A DNA stretch of 26,575 nucleotides from CAXDRM01 sp963991775 (GTDB lineage Bacteria > Pseudomonadota > Alphaproteobacteria > Rickettsiales > JABIRX01): the NCBI GenBank assembly GCA_963991775.1, contig CAXDRM010000010.1:1-26575 (forward strand), in the 5' to 3' direction. Position 1 is the stretch's first letter. Every line of letters starts with the position of its first letter. Shown piece by piece: positions 14,309 to 22,811 of the stretch. The translations under genes were made by a program, and so were the position numbers. A model generated the notes under the pieces. The model made no database searches and was not told the DNA's origin. It worked only from the letters and a program-made list of their open reading frames with translations.

Positions 14309-16428
14309 TGGCAAAAGCATTTAAATTAACAGTCAAAAAAAATGGAGTTGCAGAGTTAATTTTTGATTTAAGTGGCGAGAGAGTTAATATTTTGCGTTCC
14401 AAAGTCTTATTAGAATTAGAAGAGAGAATCGCTGAAATTGCTAAAAATGGAGCTATAGATGTTTTAATTATTAGAAGCGCTAAAATTAATAATTTTATTG
14501 CTGGTGCTGATATTAATGAGATTAAAGATCTACATAATAGCAAAGAAGCTTATGAGATTGTGGCAAAAGGCCAAGAAATTATCAGTAAAATTGCTGCGCT
14601 ACGTTGTATAACTGTAGCATATATTAATGGTTCATGTATGGGTGGCGGTACAGAATTAGCACTTGCTTGTGATTACCGTTTAGCAAGTACTAATAGCAAA
14701 ACTATGCTGGGTCTACCTGAAGTTAATTTAGGAATTATTCCTGGTTTTGGTGGTACACAGCGTTTGCCAAGATTGATAGGCTTATCGCGTTCATTGCAAA
14801 TGATTCTTACTGGTAAAGCTATTAATTATAAAAAAGCTTATCGTTTTGGTTTAGTAGATGATTTTTTCCCAGATGGTTATGCTAAAGAGCGTCTTGAGAA
14901 ATTTGCTCAAGATATTCAGCAAAGTAAATATGCGCGTCAGTTAAAAAGAAGACGTAAATATCTAATTCCTATTCATGATCAGCTACGTTTCTTGCATGAA
15001 TTTGTTTTCAAAAAAGCACATGCTAGCTTGATGAAAAATACTAAAGGAAAATATCCTGCTCCTTTAAAAGCCTATGATGTTATTAAGCATAGTTATGATT
15101 TAACTTTGCGTGGTGGTTTGCGTTATGAGCTAAAAGCTTTTACTAAATTAGCTGTTACCAAAACTTCGAAAAATTTGATTAGCTTATTTTTTGCTAGCGA
15201 GAAAGTAAAAAAAGATAAGATTAAAACCAAAGAAAAATTACCAGAAATTAAAAAAGCCGGTGTGCTAGGTGCTGGTATTATGGGTGGTGGTATCGCTTGG
15301 CTTTACAGTAAAATTGGTGTCTCAGTTAGAATTAAAGATATTAACAATGAGGCTTTAGCGCTGGGCTACCAACAAATTTATAAAATTTATAAGCAGCTAT
15401 TAAAAATCAGAAAATATCATAAATCTGAAGTGGCTAATAAATTGGCTTTGATTAGTGCTACAACAGATTTCTCGGGTTTTAAAAATTGTGATTTTATTTC
15501 TGAAGCAGTAATTGAAGATCTTAAAATTAAGAAACAAGTTATTAAAGAATTAGAAAAACATGTTAAGGCTGAGACCATAATTGCTTCTAATAGTTCAGCT
15601 CTATCAATTACTGAAATGGCCAAAGCCCTTAAAAAACCAGAGCGTTTTGTTGGGGTGCATTTTTTTAATCCAGTAAATAGAATGCCGCTAGTTGAGATTA
15701 TCCCAGGTAAAAAAACTAGTAAAACAACTATAGCAGCTGCTGAAGATTTTATGCGCAAATGTGGTAAGACGCCAATCATTGTTGGTGATTGCGCTGGGTT
15801 TTTGGTAAATAGAATTTTGCTGACTTATATTAATGAGGCGTTTCACTTACTTGCTGAAACAGGTGCGGTTAAAAGAATTGACCATTTAATCGAGCATTTT
15901 GGTATGCCAATGGGTCCTTTCACTTTAGCAGATACAGTTGGTTTAGATGTAGGCTATAAAGTTGCCAAAACCTTAGAAGATGCTTACGGCCAGCGCATGC
16001 AAGTAGCACCGATTATTGAAGAGATTTACTGCAACCGTAATTTATTAGGTAAAAAATCTGGTTTAGGTATTTATAAATATACCAAAAATAAAATCAGCTT
16101 AAATTTAGGGCTTAATGAATTATATGCTGCAGATAATATAGCTACTAAAGATATTATTGATCGCTTAATCTTGATCATGGTTAATGAGGCGGCGCGCTGT
16201 TTAGAAGAGAAGGTAGTTAGTTCAGCTGCTCATTTAGATTTAGCTATGGTGATGGGCACCGGCTTTCCTGCTTTTACAGGTGGCTTGGTTAAATATGCTG
16301 ATAATCGTGGTCTTAAACAGATCGTGAAAAAATTAGAAGCTTTACAAGAGAAATATGGTGATAGATTTGAGCCAGCTGCTTATTTACGCAAGCTAGCTGA
16401 GGCAGAACAAAATTTTTATGATATTTAG
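14308..16428 (+). CDS. fadJ: bifunctional enoyl-CoA hydratase / 3-hydroxyacyl-CoA dehydrogenase
   Basis: A 706-aa alpha subunit of the beta-oxidation complex. The N-terminal crotonase domain has the oxyanion-hole stretch NFIAGADI (62-69) and the catalytic glutamates Glu116 (GGGTELALACDY) and Glu138 (GLPEVNLGIIPGFGGTQ). The NAD-binding Rossmann motif GAGIMGGG is at 321-328. The dehydrogenase has NSSALSITEMA and the catalytic His451 in GVHFFNPV, then the C-terminal dimerisation domains (FLVNRILLTYINEA). The frame is open 16 codons upstream, but that would lie in the thiolase; the ATG at 14308 overlaps the thiolase stop by one base. Order alpha after beta and overall form are FadJ-like. The acyl-CoA dehydrogenase gene starts 3 bp later. 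Confidence 0.93.
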   Translation: MAKAFKLTVKKNGVAELIFDLSGERVNILRSKVLLELEERIAEIAKNGAIDVLIIRSAKINNFIAGADINEIKDLHNSKEAYEIVAKGQEIISKIAALRCITVAYINGSCMGGGTELALACDYRLASTNSKTMLGLPEVNLGIIPGFGGTQRLPRLIGLSRSLQMILTGKAINYKKAYRFGLVDDFFPDGYAKERLEKFAQDIQQSKYARQLKRRRKYLIPIHDQLRFLHEFVFKKAHASLMKNTKGKYPAPLKAYDVIKHSYDLTLRGGLRYELKAFTKLAVTKTSKNLISLFFASEKVKKDKIKTKEKLPEIKKAGVLGAGIMGGGIAWLYSKIGVSVRIKDINNEALALGYQQIYKIYKQLLKIRKYHKSEVANKLALISATTDFSGFKNCDFISEAVIEDLKIKKQVIKELEKHVKAETIIASNSSALSITEMAKALKKPERFVGVHFFNPVNRMPLVEIIPGKKTSKTTIAAAEDFMRKCGKTPIIVGDCAGFLVNRILLTYINEAFHLLAETGAVKRIDHLIEHFGMPMGPFTLADTVGLDVGYKVAKTLEDAYGQRMQVAPIIEEIYCNRNLLGKKSGLGIYKYTKNKISLNLGLNELYAADNIATKDIIDRLILIMVNEAARCLEEKVVSSAAHLDLAMVMGTGFPAFTGGLVKYADNRGLKQIVKKLEALQEKYGDRFEPAAYLRKLAEAEQNFYDI

Positions 16429-16431
16429 ATT

Positions 16432-18861
16432 ATGCTACATTTTTTTGCGATAGATCCTTTAATTTTTTCAGTTACGGCTGTCACTTTATTTTTGCTTGCA
16501 GCTTATCGTGGTGCTAGCGCTTGGTTCTTATATTTTATAATTTATTTGTGCTTAATTAGATTTCGCGTAGATGGAATCTTATTTGATGCTTTCTTTATAT
16601 TTTTAGTATTATTTTTAGTTAAGCCTATACGTCGCATTATCATTACTAAACCGTTAATTTTTATACTTAAAAAAATTGGCGCTTTACCTAAAGTATCTGA
16701 AACAGAAGAAATTGCTTTAAGAGCAGGTAATGTTTGGATTGAAGAAGAGCTTTTTTCAGGCCGTCCAAATTTCAAAAGAATTTTTAATGAGCCTTATAAA
16801 AAATTAAGCAAAGCTGAAAAATCCTACATGGATAATCAAGTTAATAAGCTTTGTGAATTAATAGATGATTGGTCAGTATTTACGGAGCGTGATCTTTCTA
16901 AAGAAACTTGGAATTATCTGAAGAAAGAAAAATTCTTTGGCATGATCATCCCTAAAAAATATGGAGGTTTGGGTTTTTCTGCTTTAGGTCATTCAGCGGT
17001 GGTACAAAAATTAGCAACCCGTTCACAAGTTGCGGCTATTACAGTGATGGTACCAAATTCTCTTGGTCCTGCTGAATTATTAATGAAATATGGAACTGAG
17101 AAGCAAAAAGATTATTATTTGCCGCGTTTAGCAGATGGTCGTGAAATTCCTTGTTTTGGTCTTACTGAAACTGGAGCTGGTTCTGATGCAACTTCTATAG
17201 TTTCTGGAGGAGAGGTTTTTAAAGATAAAAATGGCAAATTAGCCATTAAGCTAAATTTTCGTAAACGTTATATAACTCTTGGTGCAGTAGCTACAGTTAT
17301 TGGTTTAGCTTTTAAATTAAAAGATCCCAAAAACTTACTTGGTAAAGGTACAGATTTAGGTATTACTTGTGCCTTACTTAATGCTAAAAGCAAGGGTATT
17401 TCTATCACTAGACATGATCCTTTAGGTGTACCTTTTGTAAATGCGTGTTTAGTTGGTGAAAATGTGGTGATCTCTGCCGATGATATTATTGGTGGTGCAG
17501 CAGGAGCTGGAGAAGGTTGGAAAATGTTAATGGAATGTCTGTCAATTGGTCGCGGTATTTCATTACCGGCAACTAGTACTGGTGGAGCTAAAATGGTGGC
17601 GCGCGTAGTTGGAGATTATGCTTATTCACGTCGTCAATTTGGTGTGCCTATTGCTAAATTTGAAGGTGTTTCTGAGAAGATGGCCGAGATTGCAGGTTTT
17701 ACTTATATGTTAGATGCAGCCCGTATTTTTACTGCTTGTGCTATTGATAATGGTTATAAGCCAGCAGTTACTAATGCGCTGGCTAAATATCATTTTACTG
17801 AAAAATTTAGAGAGGTAATTAATCATGGTATGGATATTTTAGGTGGTGCAGCAATTTGTAAAGGACCTAATAATTTATTAGCACATGCTTATATGGGTAC
17901 GCCGATTGCTATTACAGTAGAAGGTGCCAATATTATGACTAGAAGTCTCATTCATTTTGGTCAGGGAGCAATTCGTTGCCATCCTTATTCTTATCATGAA
18001 ATGAAGGCGCTACAAGAAGGTGATGACAAAAAATTTGATCATTATTTCTTTAAACATTTAGGTCATTTATTCCGTAATAAGGTTAGAACTTTATTGCTAG
18101 GCGTTACTAGAGGTAGATTCCATATTCCGGAACATTCAGGATTACTTGGGCGTTATGAATGTAAACTTGCTTGGATGTCGGCACGTTTTGCATTTTATGC
18201 AGATTTAGCACTGGCTTATTATGGTGGTAGTATCAAATTAAAAGAGCAAATTACGGGTCGTTTTGGTGATATATTATCAGCAATGTATTTTATTAGCTGT
18301 TTGATGCAACGCTATAAAGTAGAAGGTCAAAAACCTGAAGATGAAGAATTATTCAGATGGGGTGTTGATTATTGGTTTGCTGAGGCGCAAAAAGCTTTTA
18401 TCGAATTACACAGAAATTTTGCTGGCGGTTTAGTTAGAAAAATCACTCGTGGTGTTGTAATGCTTTATGATCGTCTTAATCCTTTCGGTTATTATCCAGA
18501 TGATAAATTAAGTAATGAAGTTGCCGAGATTTTAATTACTAATGATAAGACTCGTGATCAGCTAACCCAAGATGTATTTATTTCTACTAAGAAAAAAGAT
18601 ATGCTCAATAAATTAGAAGCATGTTTTGTGGAATCACTTGCTGCGGATAAGATTCTTAAGAAAGTTAAAAAAGCGATAAAAAGAGGTGATCTAGAGAAAT
18701 CTTCTACAAGCTTATATGCAGATGCTTTAAAAGCTAAGATTATTACTAAGTCTGAAAAAACTCAGCTTGATAAAGCTGCAAAATTGCAAAGAGAAGTTGC
18801 AGAGGTTAATTCTTTTGAGCTGAAGGACTATATGTCTCACAAGATGAAAAAACCTTTATAA
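16432..18861 (+). CDS. fadE: FadE-type acyl-CoA dehydrogenase
   Basis: An 809-aa flavoprotein that introduces the first double bond into acyl-CoA. It is the long proteobacterial FadE form, not the ~380-aa ACAD. The N-terminus has two or three hydrophobic segments (about 6-65), which should tether it to the inner membrane. The ACAD core begins near LFSGRPNFKRIF; CFGLTETGAGSDATS is the flavin/substrate motif, and the catalytic base is expected at Glu497 in TVEGANIMTRSLIHFGQGA. The C-terminal 250 residues are the extra FadE domain. Electrons would pass to an electron-transfer flavoprotein, which is not encoded here. It is the last gene of the operon; a 131-bp hairpin element begins 7 bp after the stop and may terminate transcription. 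Confidence 0.93.
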   Translation: MLHFFAIDPLIFSVTAVTLFLLAAYRGASAWFLYFIIYLCLIRFRVDGILFDAFFIFLVLFLVKPIRRIIITKPLIFILKKIGALPKVSETEEIALRAGNVWIEEELFSGRPNFKRIFNEPYKKLSKAEKSYMDNQVNKLCELIDDWSVFTERDLSKETWNYLKKEKFFGMIIPKKYGGLGFSALGHSAVVQKLATRSQVAAITVMVPNSLGPAELLMKYGTEKQKDYYLPRLADGREIPCFGLTETGAGSDATSIVSGGEVFKDKNGKLAIKLNFRKRYITLGAVATVIGLAFKLKDPKNLLGKGTDLGITCALLNAKSKGISITRHDPLGVPFVNACLVGENVVISADDIIGGAAGAGEGWKMLMECLSIGRGISLPATSTGGAKMVARVVGDYAYSRRQFGVPIAKFEGVSEKMAEIAGFTYMLDAARIFTACAIDNGYKPAVTNALAKYHFTEKFREVINHGMDILGGAAICKGPNNLLAHAYMGTPIAITVEGANIMTRSLIHFGQGAIRCHPYSYHEMKALQEGDDKKFDHYFFKHLGHLFRNKVRTLLLGVTRGRFHIPEHSGLLGRYECKLAWMSARFAFYADLALAYYGGSIKLKEQITGRFGDILSAMYFISCLMQRYKVEGQKPEDEELFRWGVDYWFAEAQKAFIELHRNFAGGLVRKITRGVVMLYDRLNPFGYYPDDKLSNEVAEILITNDKTRDQLTQDVFISTKKKDMLNKLEACFVESLAADKILKKVKKAIKRGDLEKSSTSLYADALKAKIITKSEKTQLDKAAKLQREVAEVNSFELKDYMSHKMKKPL

Positions 18862-18867
18862 ATTATT

Positions 18868-18998
18868 CGGTTCTCGAGTGATTTTGCACTTGTTGCAAAA
18901 TTTTACCGAGAGACCCGATAGAGCATTAGCAATTACAGCGAAGTTTCAACGGATCTCTCGGTACACTGTTCGACTGCGCTCACAGCACTCGAGAACCG
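18868..18998. repeat. nested hairpin element with CGGTTCTCGAGTG arms
   Basis: Outer arms CGGTTCTCGAGTG (18868-18880) and 18986-18998 are a perfect 13-bp inverted pair. Inner arms ACCGAGAGACCCG (18905-18917) and 18950-18962 pair with one mismatch. The left arm recurs at 24054-24066. The element lies between convergent fadE and the 227-aa gene, a place suited to a two-way terminator. Confidence 0.65.
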
Positions 18999-19072
18999 TT
19001 TGGTGTCCTTCGGTACATTAATTTCTCGCTTTGCTATTTTTTGACCAATAGTCAGTTCAGTTTTTACTAATC
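18999..19072. repeat. two inverted dispersed modules
   Basis: 19008-19034 (CCTTCGGTACA, then ATTTCTCGCTTTGCT) is the reverse complement of about 9935-9961. Directly after it, 19037-19072 is the reverse complement of 4927-4962 with one mismatch in 36 bp. Two modules that are far apart elsewhere are fused here. Confidence 0.65.
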
Positions 19073-19105
19073 TAAGCAAATTCAAATTGTAATTGTAATT
19101 AATTG

Positions 19106-19789
19106 CTAGCTTATGGAGCAGCAACCAGTTCGTTCGTGTAATGCTGATAATTCTGTAAGAACTCTTTCTGCAGCAGTAGCAGGTGGCTGAGTTGTATCTC
19201 TAGTAGTTGTATTAGTAGGATTATCTTCTGCCAAAAATCTACTAGTATATGGACCTGGTGCATGGGCTCTTACATTTTCTAAAGTATTTGTCGCAGTAGC
19301 TGAACTGGTGCTGTGAGATTTTTTTGTAATTTCGGATGAATTTTTTTCTGAAGTTCTAGAATCCTGATAAGGGACATATCTTGGTTTTAATCCAAGCCTA
19401 TGTTGTTCTGCCATGTTCTTAAGTTGCTCATTAAAATGATTATTTCGTTCTGAATTTGAAGCAAACTCAACGCCTGAAGGATTTGACATTTTCTGATGGT
19501 GCTTTTGCCATTCATTTGGGCCGCAATTAATTATATCGCGACCAGCAACTTGTACAACGGAACCTGTGTTACCATAAACAATAATATGTCTAGGGTTGTA
19601 ATTATAGGTCTGAGAATAATGATAACTTCGAGAATGAGGATTACTGTTCCCACCGGAATTATATCTACTAGTATTTGGGTTACCAAAAGTCACGCCTGAT
19701 ATTGTCACACTATTTGCCGTTACGTCCGTTACGCCTGAAAAATTTTCTTCTGTGCGGGGAATATCTTGTTTATCAGTTTCTTTTTTCAT
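19106..19789 (-). CDS. 227-aa low-complexity protein with C-terminal CaaX-like motif (candidate effector)
   Basis: I do not recognise this protein. It is polar, rich in Asn, Ser, Thr, Gly and Tyr, without a signal peptide or membrane segment. Residues 14-37 hold Val-Thr-rich repeats (SGVT, NSVT, ISGVT), and 40-70 is Tyr/Asn/Ser-rich. VYGNTGSVVQVAGRDIINCG (about 71-90) is the only stretch that looks folded. The C-terminal half is Ser/Thr-rich. The last residues are GCCSIS, so the final four, Cys-Ser-Ile-Ser, fit a eukaryotic CaaX prenylation signal with Ser at X (farnesyl preference), preceded by another Cys that could be acylated. I checked this against the DNA: the codons run 19123 down to 19109, then TAG. 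The gene has its own promoter (19825-19853). A secreted, host-lipidated effector is possible. A chance C-terminus is the main alternative. Confidence 0.6.
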   Translation of the reverse strand: MKKETDKQDIPRTEENFSGVTDVTANSVTISGVTFGNPNTSRYNSGGNSNPHSRSYHYSQTYNYNPRHIIVYGNTGSVVQVAGRDIINCGPNEWQKHHQKMSNPSGVEFASNSERNNHFNEQLKNMAEQHRLGLKPRYVPYQDSRTSEKNSSEITKKSHSTSSATATNTLENVRAHAPGPYTSRFLAEDNPTNTTTRDTTQPPATAAERVLTELSALHERTGCCSIS

Positions 19790-19824
19790 AATATGCCATA
19801 ATATAAGTTTTTAAAATTTGAATA

Positions 19825-19853
19825 AATATAGCATATTTTTGATTGTAAATCAA
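19825..19853 (-). promoter_or_regulatory. promoter of the 227-aa gene with a dyad over the -35 box
   Basis: On the minus strand: TTGATT (complement of 19848-19853), a 17-bp spacer and TATATT (complement of 19825-19830). The -35 box is one arm of a 15-bp palindrome, TTGATT-TAC-AATCAA (19839-19853), which could be a regulator site. The leader to the ATG at 19789 is about 30 nt. Confidence 0.45.
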
Positions 19854-19971
19854 TCTGCCATGTTTTAGCTATTTAACCGATTTGTAATAGGCTATGATCT
19901 TGAAGTTTAGCACTGCAGCTATGTTTTCGACGACGCTTTGTAAAATCTAATCCTGCGCTGTGAGATTAAGT

Positions 19972-21045
19972 TTATAACTCGCCGAGGCGCTTAGCCTGAT
20001 CTTCAGCAATTAATGGCTCAACTATCAAATCAAGATCACCTTGCTCGACAATCTCCACAATCTTATAAAGAGTTAAATTGATGCGATGATCAGTAACTCT
20101 ACTTTGCGGATAATTATAAGTTCTAATGCGTTCCGAACGATCACCAGAACCAATTTGGCTTTTACGATCAGCTGATCTTTCTGCATCACGGATTTGTCTT
20201 TCATGATCAAATAAACGTGAACGTAAAATCTTTAAAGCTTTTTCACGATTTTTATGTTGTGATTTTTCGTCCTGTTGTTGCACAGTGATACCAGTTGGAA
20301 TATGTACAATTCTTACGGCACTATCAGTAGTATTTACTGATTGTCCACCTGGGCCGCTTGCTCTAAAAATATCGATGCGTAGATCTTTTTCGTCAATCTG
20401 AATATCAATATCCTCTGCTTCAGGAAGTACAGCTACGGTTGCAGCAGAAGTATGAATTCTACCACTTGATTCAGTCTCCGGTACTCTTTGCACGCGATGC
20501 ACCCCTGATTCAAATTTTAAATTAGCAAATACATTTTTACCAGTAATTGAAACAGTAGCATCTTTACAGCCACCAACACCTGTATCAGAAAGAGACATTA
20601 CCTCAAATTTCCAACCTTTTTTTTCAGCATATCTTTTATACATTTCTAAGAGATTGCCACCAAATAAAGCTGCTTCATCACCGCCAGTTCCAGCTCTAAT
20701 TTCTAAAATAGCATTTTTCTCATCTGCTTCATCTTTAGGTAGTAAGGCAATTTTAATTTGCTCTTCATATTGTGGCTTGCTTTTTTTAAGCTCGATTAAT
20801 TCTTCTTCAGCAAGTTCTGCCATTTCTGGATCAGCAGCTTGATTGGCGATTAATTCTTGAGTATCTGCAATATCTGCAACAATTTTGAGATATTCATTTA
20901 TCTTTTCGACAATAGGGCTAAGCTCAGCAAATTCTTTAGAAAGTGCAATAAATTCTTTTTGTTCGATTTGATCTGGGTTACTTAATTGCTGTTGAATATT
21001 TTGGTGTTTTTCAACCAGCGCATTAAGTTTGTCAGTAAACTCCAT
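19972..21045 (-). CDS. prfA: peptide chain release factor 1
   Basis: A 357-aa release factor that recognises UAA and UAG and triggers peptide release. The codon-recognition tripeptide PxT appears as Pro-Glu-Thr (189-191, in RVPETESSG), which marks RF1 rather than RF2. The catalytic GGQ is at 233-235 in RASGPGGQSVNTTDSAVR. N-terminal helical domain and C-terminus are of normal length. It is the last gene of the minus-strand operon, 1 bp downstream of ispZ. An hemK/prmC methyltransferase gene, which often follows prfA, is not present here. Confidence 0.96.
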   Translation of the reverse strand: MEFTDKLNALVEKHQNIQQQLSNPDQIEQKEFIALSKEFAELSPIVEKINEYLKIVADIADTQELIANQAADPEMAELAEEELIELKKSKPQYEEQIKIALLPKDEADEKNAILEIRAGTGGDEAALFGGNLLEMYKRYAEKKGWKFEVMSLSDTGVGGCKDATVSITGKNVFANLKFESGVHRVQRVPETESSGRIHTSAATVAVLPEAEDIDIQIDEKDLRIDIFRASGPGGQSVNTTDSAVRIVHIPTGITVQQQDEKSQHKNREKALKILRSRLFDHERQIRDAERSADRKSQIGSGDRSERIRTYNYPQSRVTDHRINLTLYKIVEIVEQGDLDLIVEPLIAEDQAKRLGEL

Positions 21046-21046
21046 G

Positions 21047-21586
21047 TTACTTTTTTAACTTATCTTTAGGTTGGTAGCGCAGCATAAAGGGCAGCTGGCT
21101 TATTGTAAATATAATACTCATAGGTAGAAAGCCAAAAACTTTAAAGCTAACCCAAAATTCTTCTGAGAAATTGCGCCAAATAAATTCATTAATAATTGCC
21201 AGAAAAATAAAAAATAAACCAAAACGTAATCCTAGAGTTAACCAAGCATTATCCGGCATTTCTAAGGCGCCATCAAACACATATTTAAGTAAGGGTTTTT
21301 TTAAGTAGTAACCACCAATAAAGATTACTGCGAAGAGACTATTTAAAATTGTTGGTTTCATTTTGATAAAAATTGGATCTTGAAAATACCAGGTGAAAAA
21401 ACCAAAAATACCTAAAATTATTGCTGAAAAAAGTGGCATTTTGGCAATCTTACCAGTTTTAACCATGAGGATCGCAACTGATATGGCAGTAGCCACAACC
21501 AAAATTAATGTAGCAGAAATAATCCCAACTTTTTTATAGAAGATAAAAAATAATAAGAGGGGAATAAATTCTAGAATGTTCTTCAT
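21047..21586 (-). CDS. yciB: inner-membrane septation protein A (YciB/IspZ family)
   Basis: A 179-aa membrane protein with about five hydrophobic segments. LEFIPLLLFFIFYKKVGI at the start, FGFFTWYFQDPIFIKMKPTILN (about 60-81) and NEFIWRNFSEEFWVSFKVFGFLP (about 133-155) are hallmarks of YciB/IspZ, implicated in cell-envelope synthesis and septation. Length is normal. It overlaps the upstream methyltransferase stop by four bases (ATGA) and is followed by prfA after 1 bp, so it is firmly inside the operon. Confidence 0.93.
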   Translation of the reverse strand: MKNILEFIPLLLFFIFYKKVGIISATLILVVATAISVAILMVKTGKIAKMPLFSAIILGIFGFFTWYFQDPIFIKMKPTILNSLFAVIFIGGYYLKKPLLKYVFDGALEMPDNAWLTLGLRFGLFFIFLAIINEFIWRNFSEEFWVSFKVFGFLPMSIIFTISQLPFMLRYQPKDKLKK

Positions 21587-22386
21587 GATTTGAAACCAGT
21601 TAGATTGATAAATTCGATAGTGGCAGAGATTATATTATCTTTGCTATTATTTTTAAGGTAATTTTCTTTAATTAAATTTAAGCGTTTTTTGGACATAAGC
21701 TGTTTAGATTTTTGTGTTAAGAAATTTCCTTCGCCAGCTTCCTTTAAATCATATAAGAATTTTTCGACATTGCTATATTCTAAAGTTACTTTTTCACTAT
21801 CTGCTACTGGTAAATGAAAACCAGTTTTTTGTAGTAACATGCCGGCAGTTTTAACTTCAATCATCGGTGCCACTTTAGCACTAGCTGAATTTAAGCCAGC
21901 ATCTGCTGCTAAACAGGCAGCACGCAGTTCAGTCAAGCTCTCTCCGCCTATAAAGCAAGCAATAAAGGCGCCACGTTCAGTTAGCAATTCACGAATTTTA
22001 AATAAAGTTTCTGGTAAGCGGTTAATTTTATGTAAATTTAAAATGCTAAAAATTAGTTCAAAACTATTTGGTGCAAAAGGTAAATTCTCTTCATCACAGA
22101 TAATTTGTTGATTAGAGCTTTTGGCGCTTTTTAAAAAATTTGCTGAGTAGCTAGTTTCAGTTATGGTACAGTTTGGAAATTTCTTTGCTAAGAAACTATC
22201 TAGCTTTGTTGAACCGCAACCAAGATTTAAAATTTTTTGATAGGGTAAATTTATAGCACTTAATTTTTCTTGTAATAAATCCGCAGCATAATCACTTAAA
22301 AAATTAGTAGCACGAATTTGCTCTGCATGTCGCTCATAGTGATTTTTAATTTGCTGACGCGCAAAAATTTCTAGATTTTTTGCCAT
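21583..22386 (-). CDS. SAM-dependent methyltransferase-fold protein, BioC/NDUFAF5-like
   Basis: A 267-aa class I methyltransferase-fold protein. Motif I is ILNLGCGST (52-60). The N-terminal RQQIKNHYERHAEQI helix, the FSILNLHKINRLPETLFKIRELLTERGAFI stretch and the later IGGESLTELRAAC and EKFLYDLKEAGEGN segments match the family of mitochondrial NDUFAF5 and bacterial BioC. In alphaproteobacteria this relative is usually found apart from biotin genes, and its mitochondrial counterpart modifies a complex I subunit. So a role in complex I assembly is as likely as malonyl-ACP methylation. No bio genes are in this window. It overlaps holC by 16 bp and yciB by 4 bp. Confidence 0.85.
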   Translation of the reverse strand: MAKNLEIFARQQIKNHYERHAEQIRATNFLSDYAADLLQEKLSAINLPYQKILNLGCGSTKLDSFLAKKFPNCTITETSYSANFLKSAKSSNQQIICDEENLPFAPNSFELIFSILNLHKINRLPETLFKIRELLTERGAFIACFIGGESLTELRAACLAADAGLNSASAKVAPMIEVKTAGMLLQKTGFHLPVADSEKVTLEYSNVEKFLYDLKEAGEGNFLTQKSKQLMSKKRLNLIKENYLKNNSKDNIISATIEFINLTGFKS

Positions 22387-22811
22387 TTACCTGCTGCATC
22401 TTGCTGCCAATATGAAACTGTTTCACCAGAATCCTTACGTTTATGGAATGCATCTAAAAATTGCTGATTATTATTTTGACTAAATACATAAATTTCTTGA
22501 GCAAAATCTTTGCTATTTTGTTCTGTTAAATATTTAGTGCTCACTAAAATTTTAGCCTGGTTAAGATTTTCTAATTTATCAGTTAAGAGTAGTGGCCCAT
22601 AATGATCAGGTCCATCTTTTACAGTGCCATGTGGTAAAAATTTATTGCTTGAAAAAGTCCAAAATAATTTATTATAAAGTTCAATTTCTGCTGCATCTTG
22701 CAAAATTAGCAAGAGCTTCTCACCAGTTTGGTCATAAATTTTATAGAGTAATTGCGGTAAGGTTTTACCAAGATTATCTCCAGCTATTTCATAAAATTTT
22801 ACTTCGCTCAT
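22371..22811 (-). CDS. holC: DNA polymerase III chi subunit
   Basis: A 146-aa protein of the clamp-loader periphery that links the replisome to single-strand binding protein. EVKFYEIAGDNLGKTLPQLLYKIYDQ (3-28), the LFWTFSSNKFLPHG core (about 49-62) and GPLLLTDK are typical of HolC. Length is normal. Its start overlaps the glycosyltransferase stop by four bases (ATGA), and its end overlaps the methyltransferase by 16 bp, which indicates coupled translation. Confidence 0.9.
   Translation of the reverse strand: MSEVKFYEIAGDNLGKTLPQLLYKIYDQTGEKLLLILQDAAEIELYNKLFWTFSSNKFLPHGTVKDGPDHYGPLLLTDKLENLNQAKILVSTKYLTEQNSKDFAQEIYVFSQNNNQQFLDAFHKRKDSGETVSYWQQDAAGKWQKI

Noticed and set aside
18933..19124. 63-aa minus-strand open frame
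   Set aside because: It runs through the nested hairpin and dispersed repeat modules and overlaps the end of the 227-aa gene; no ribosome binding site is evident.
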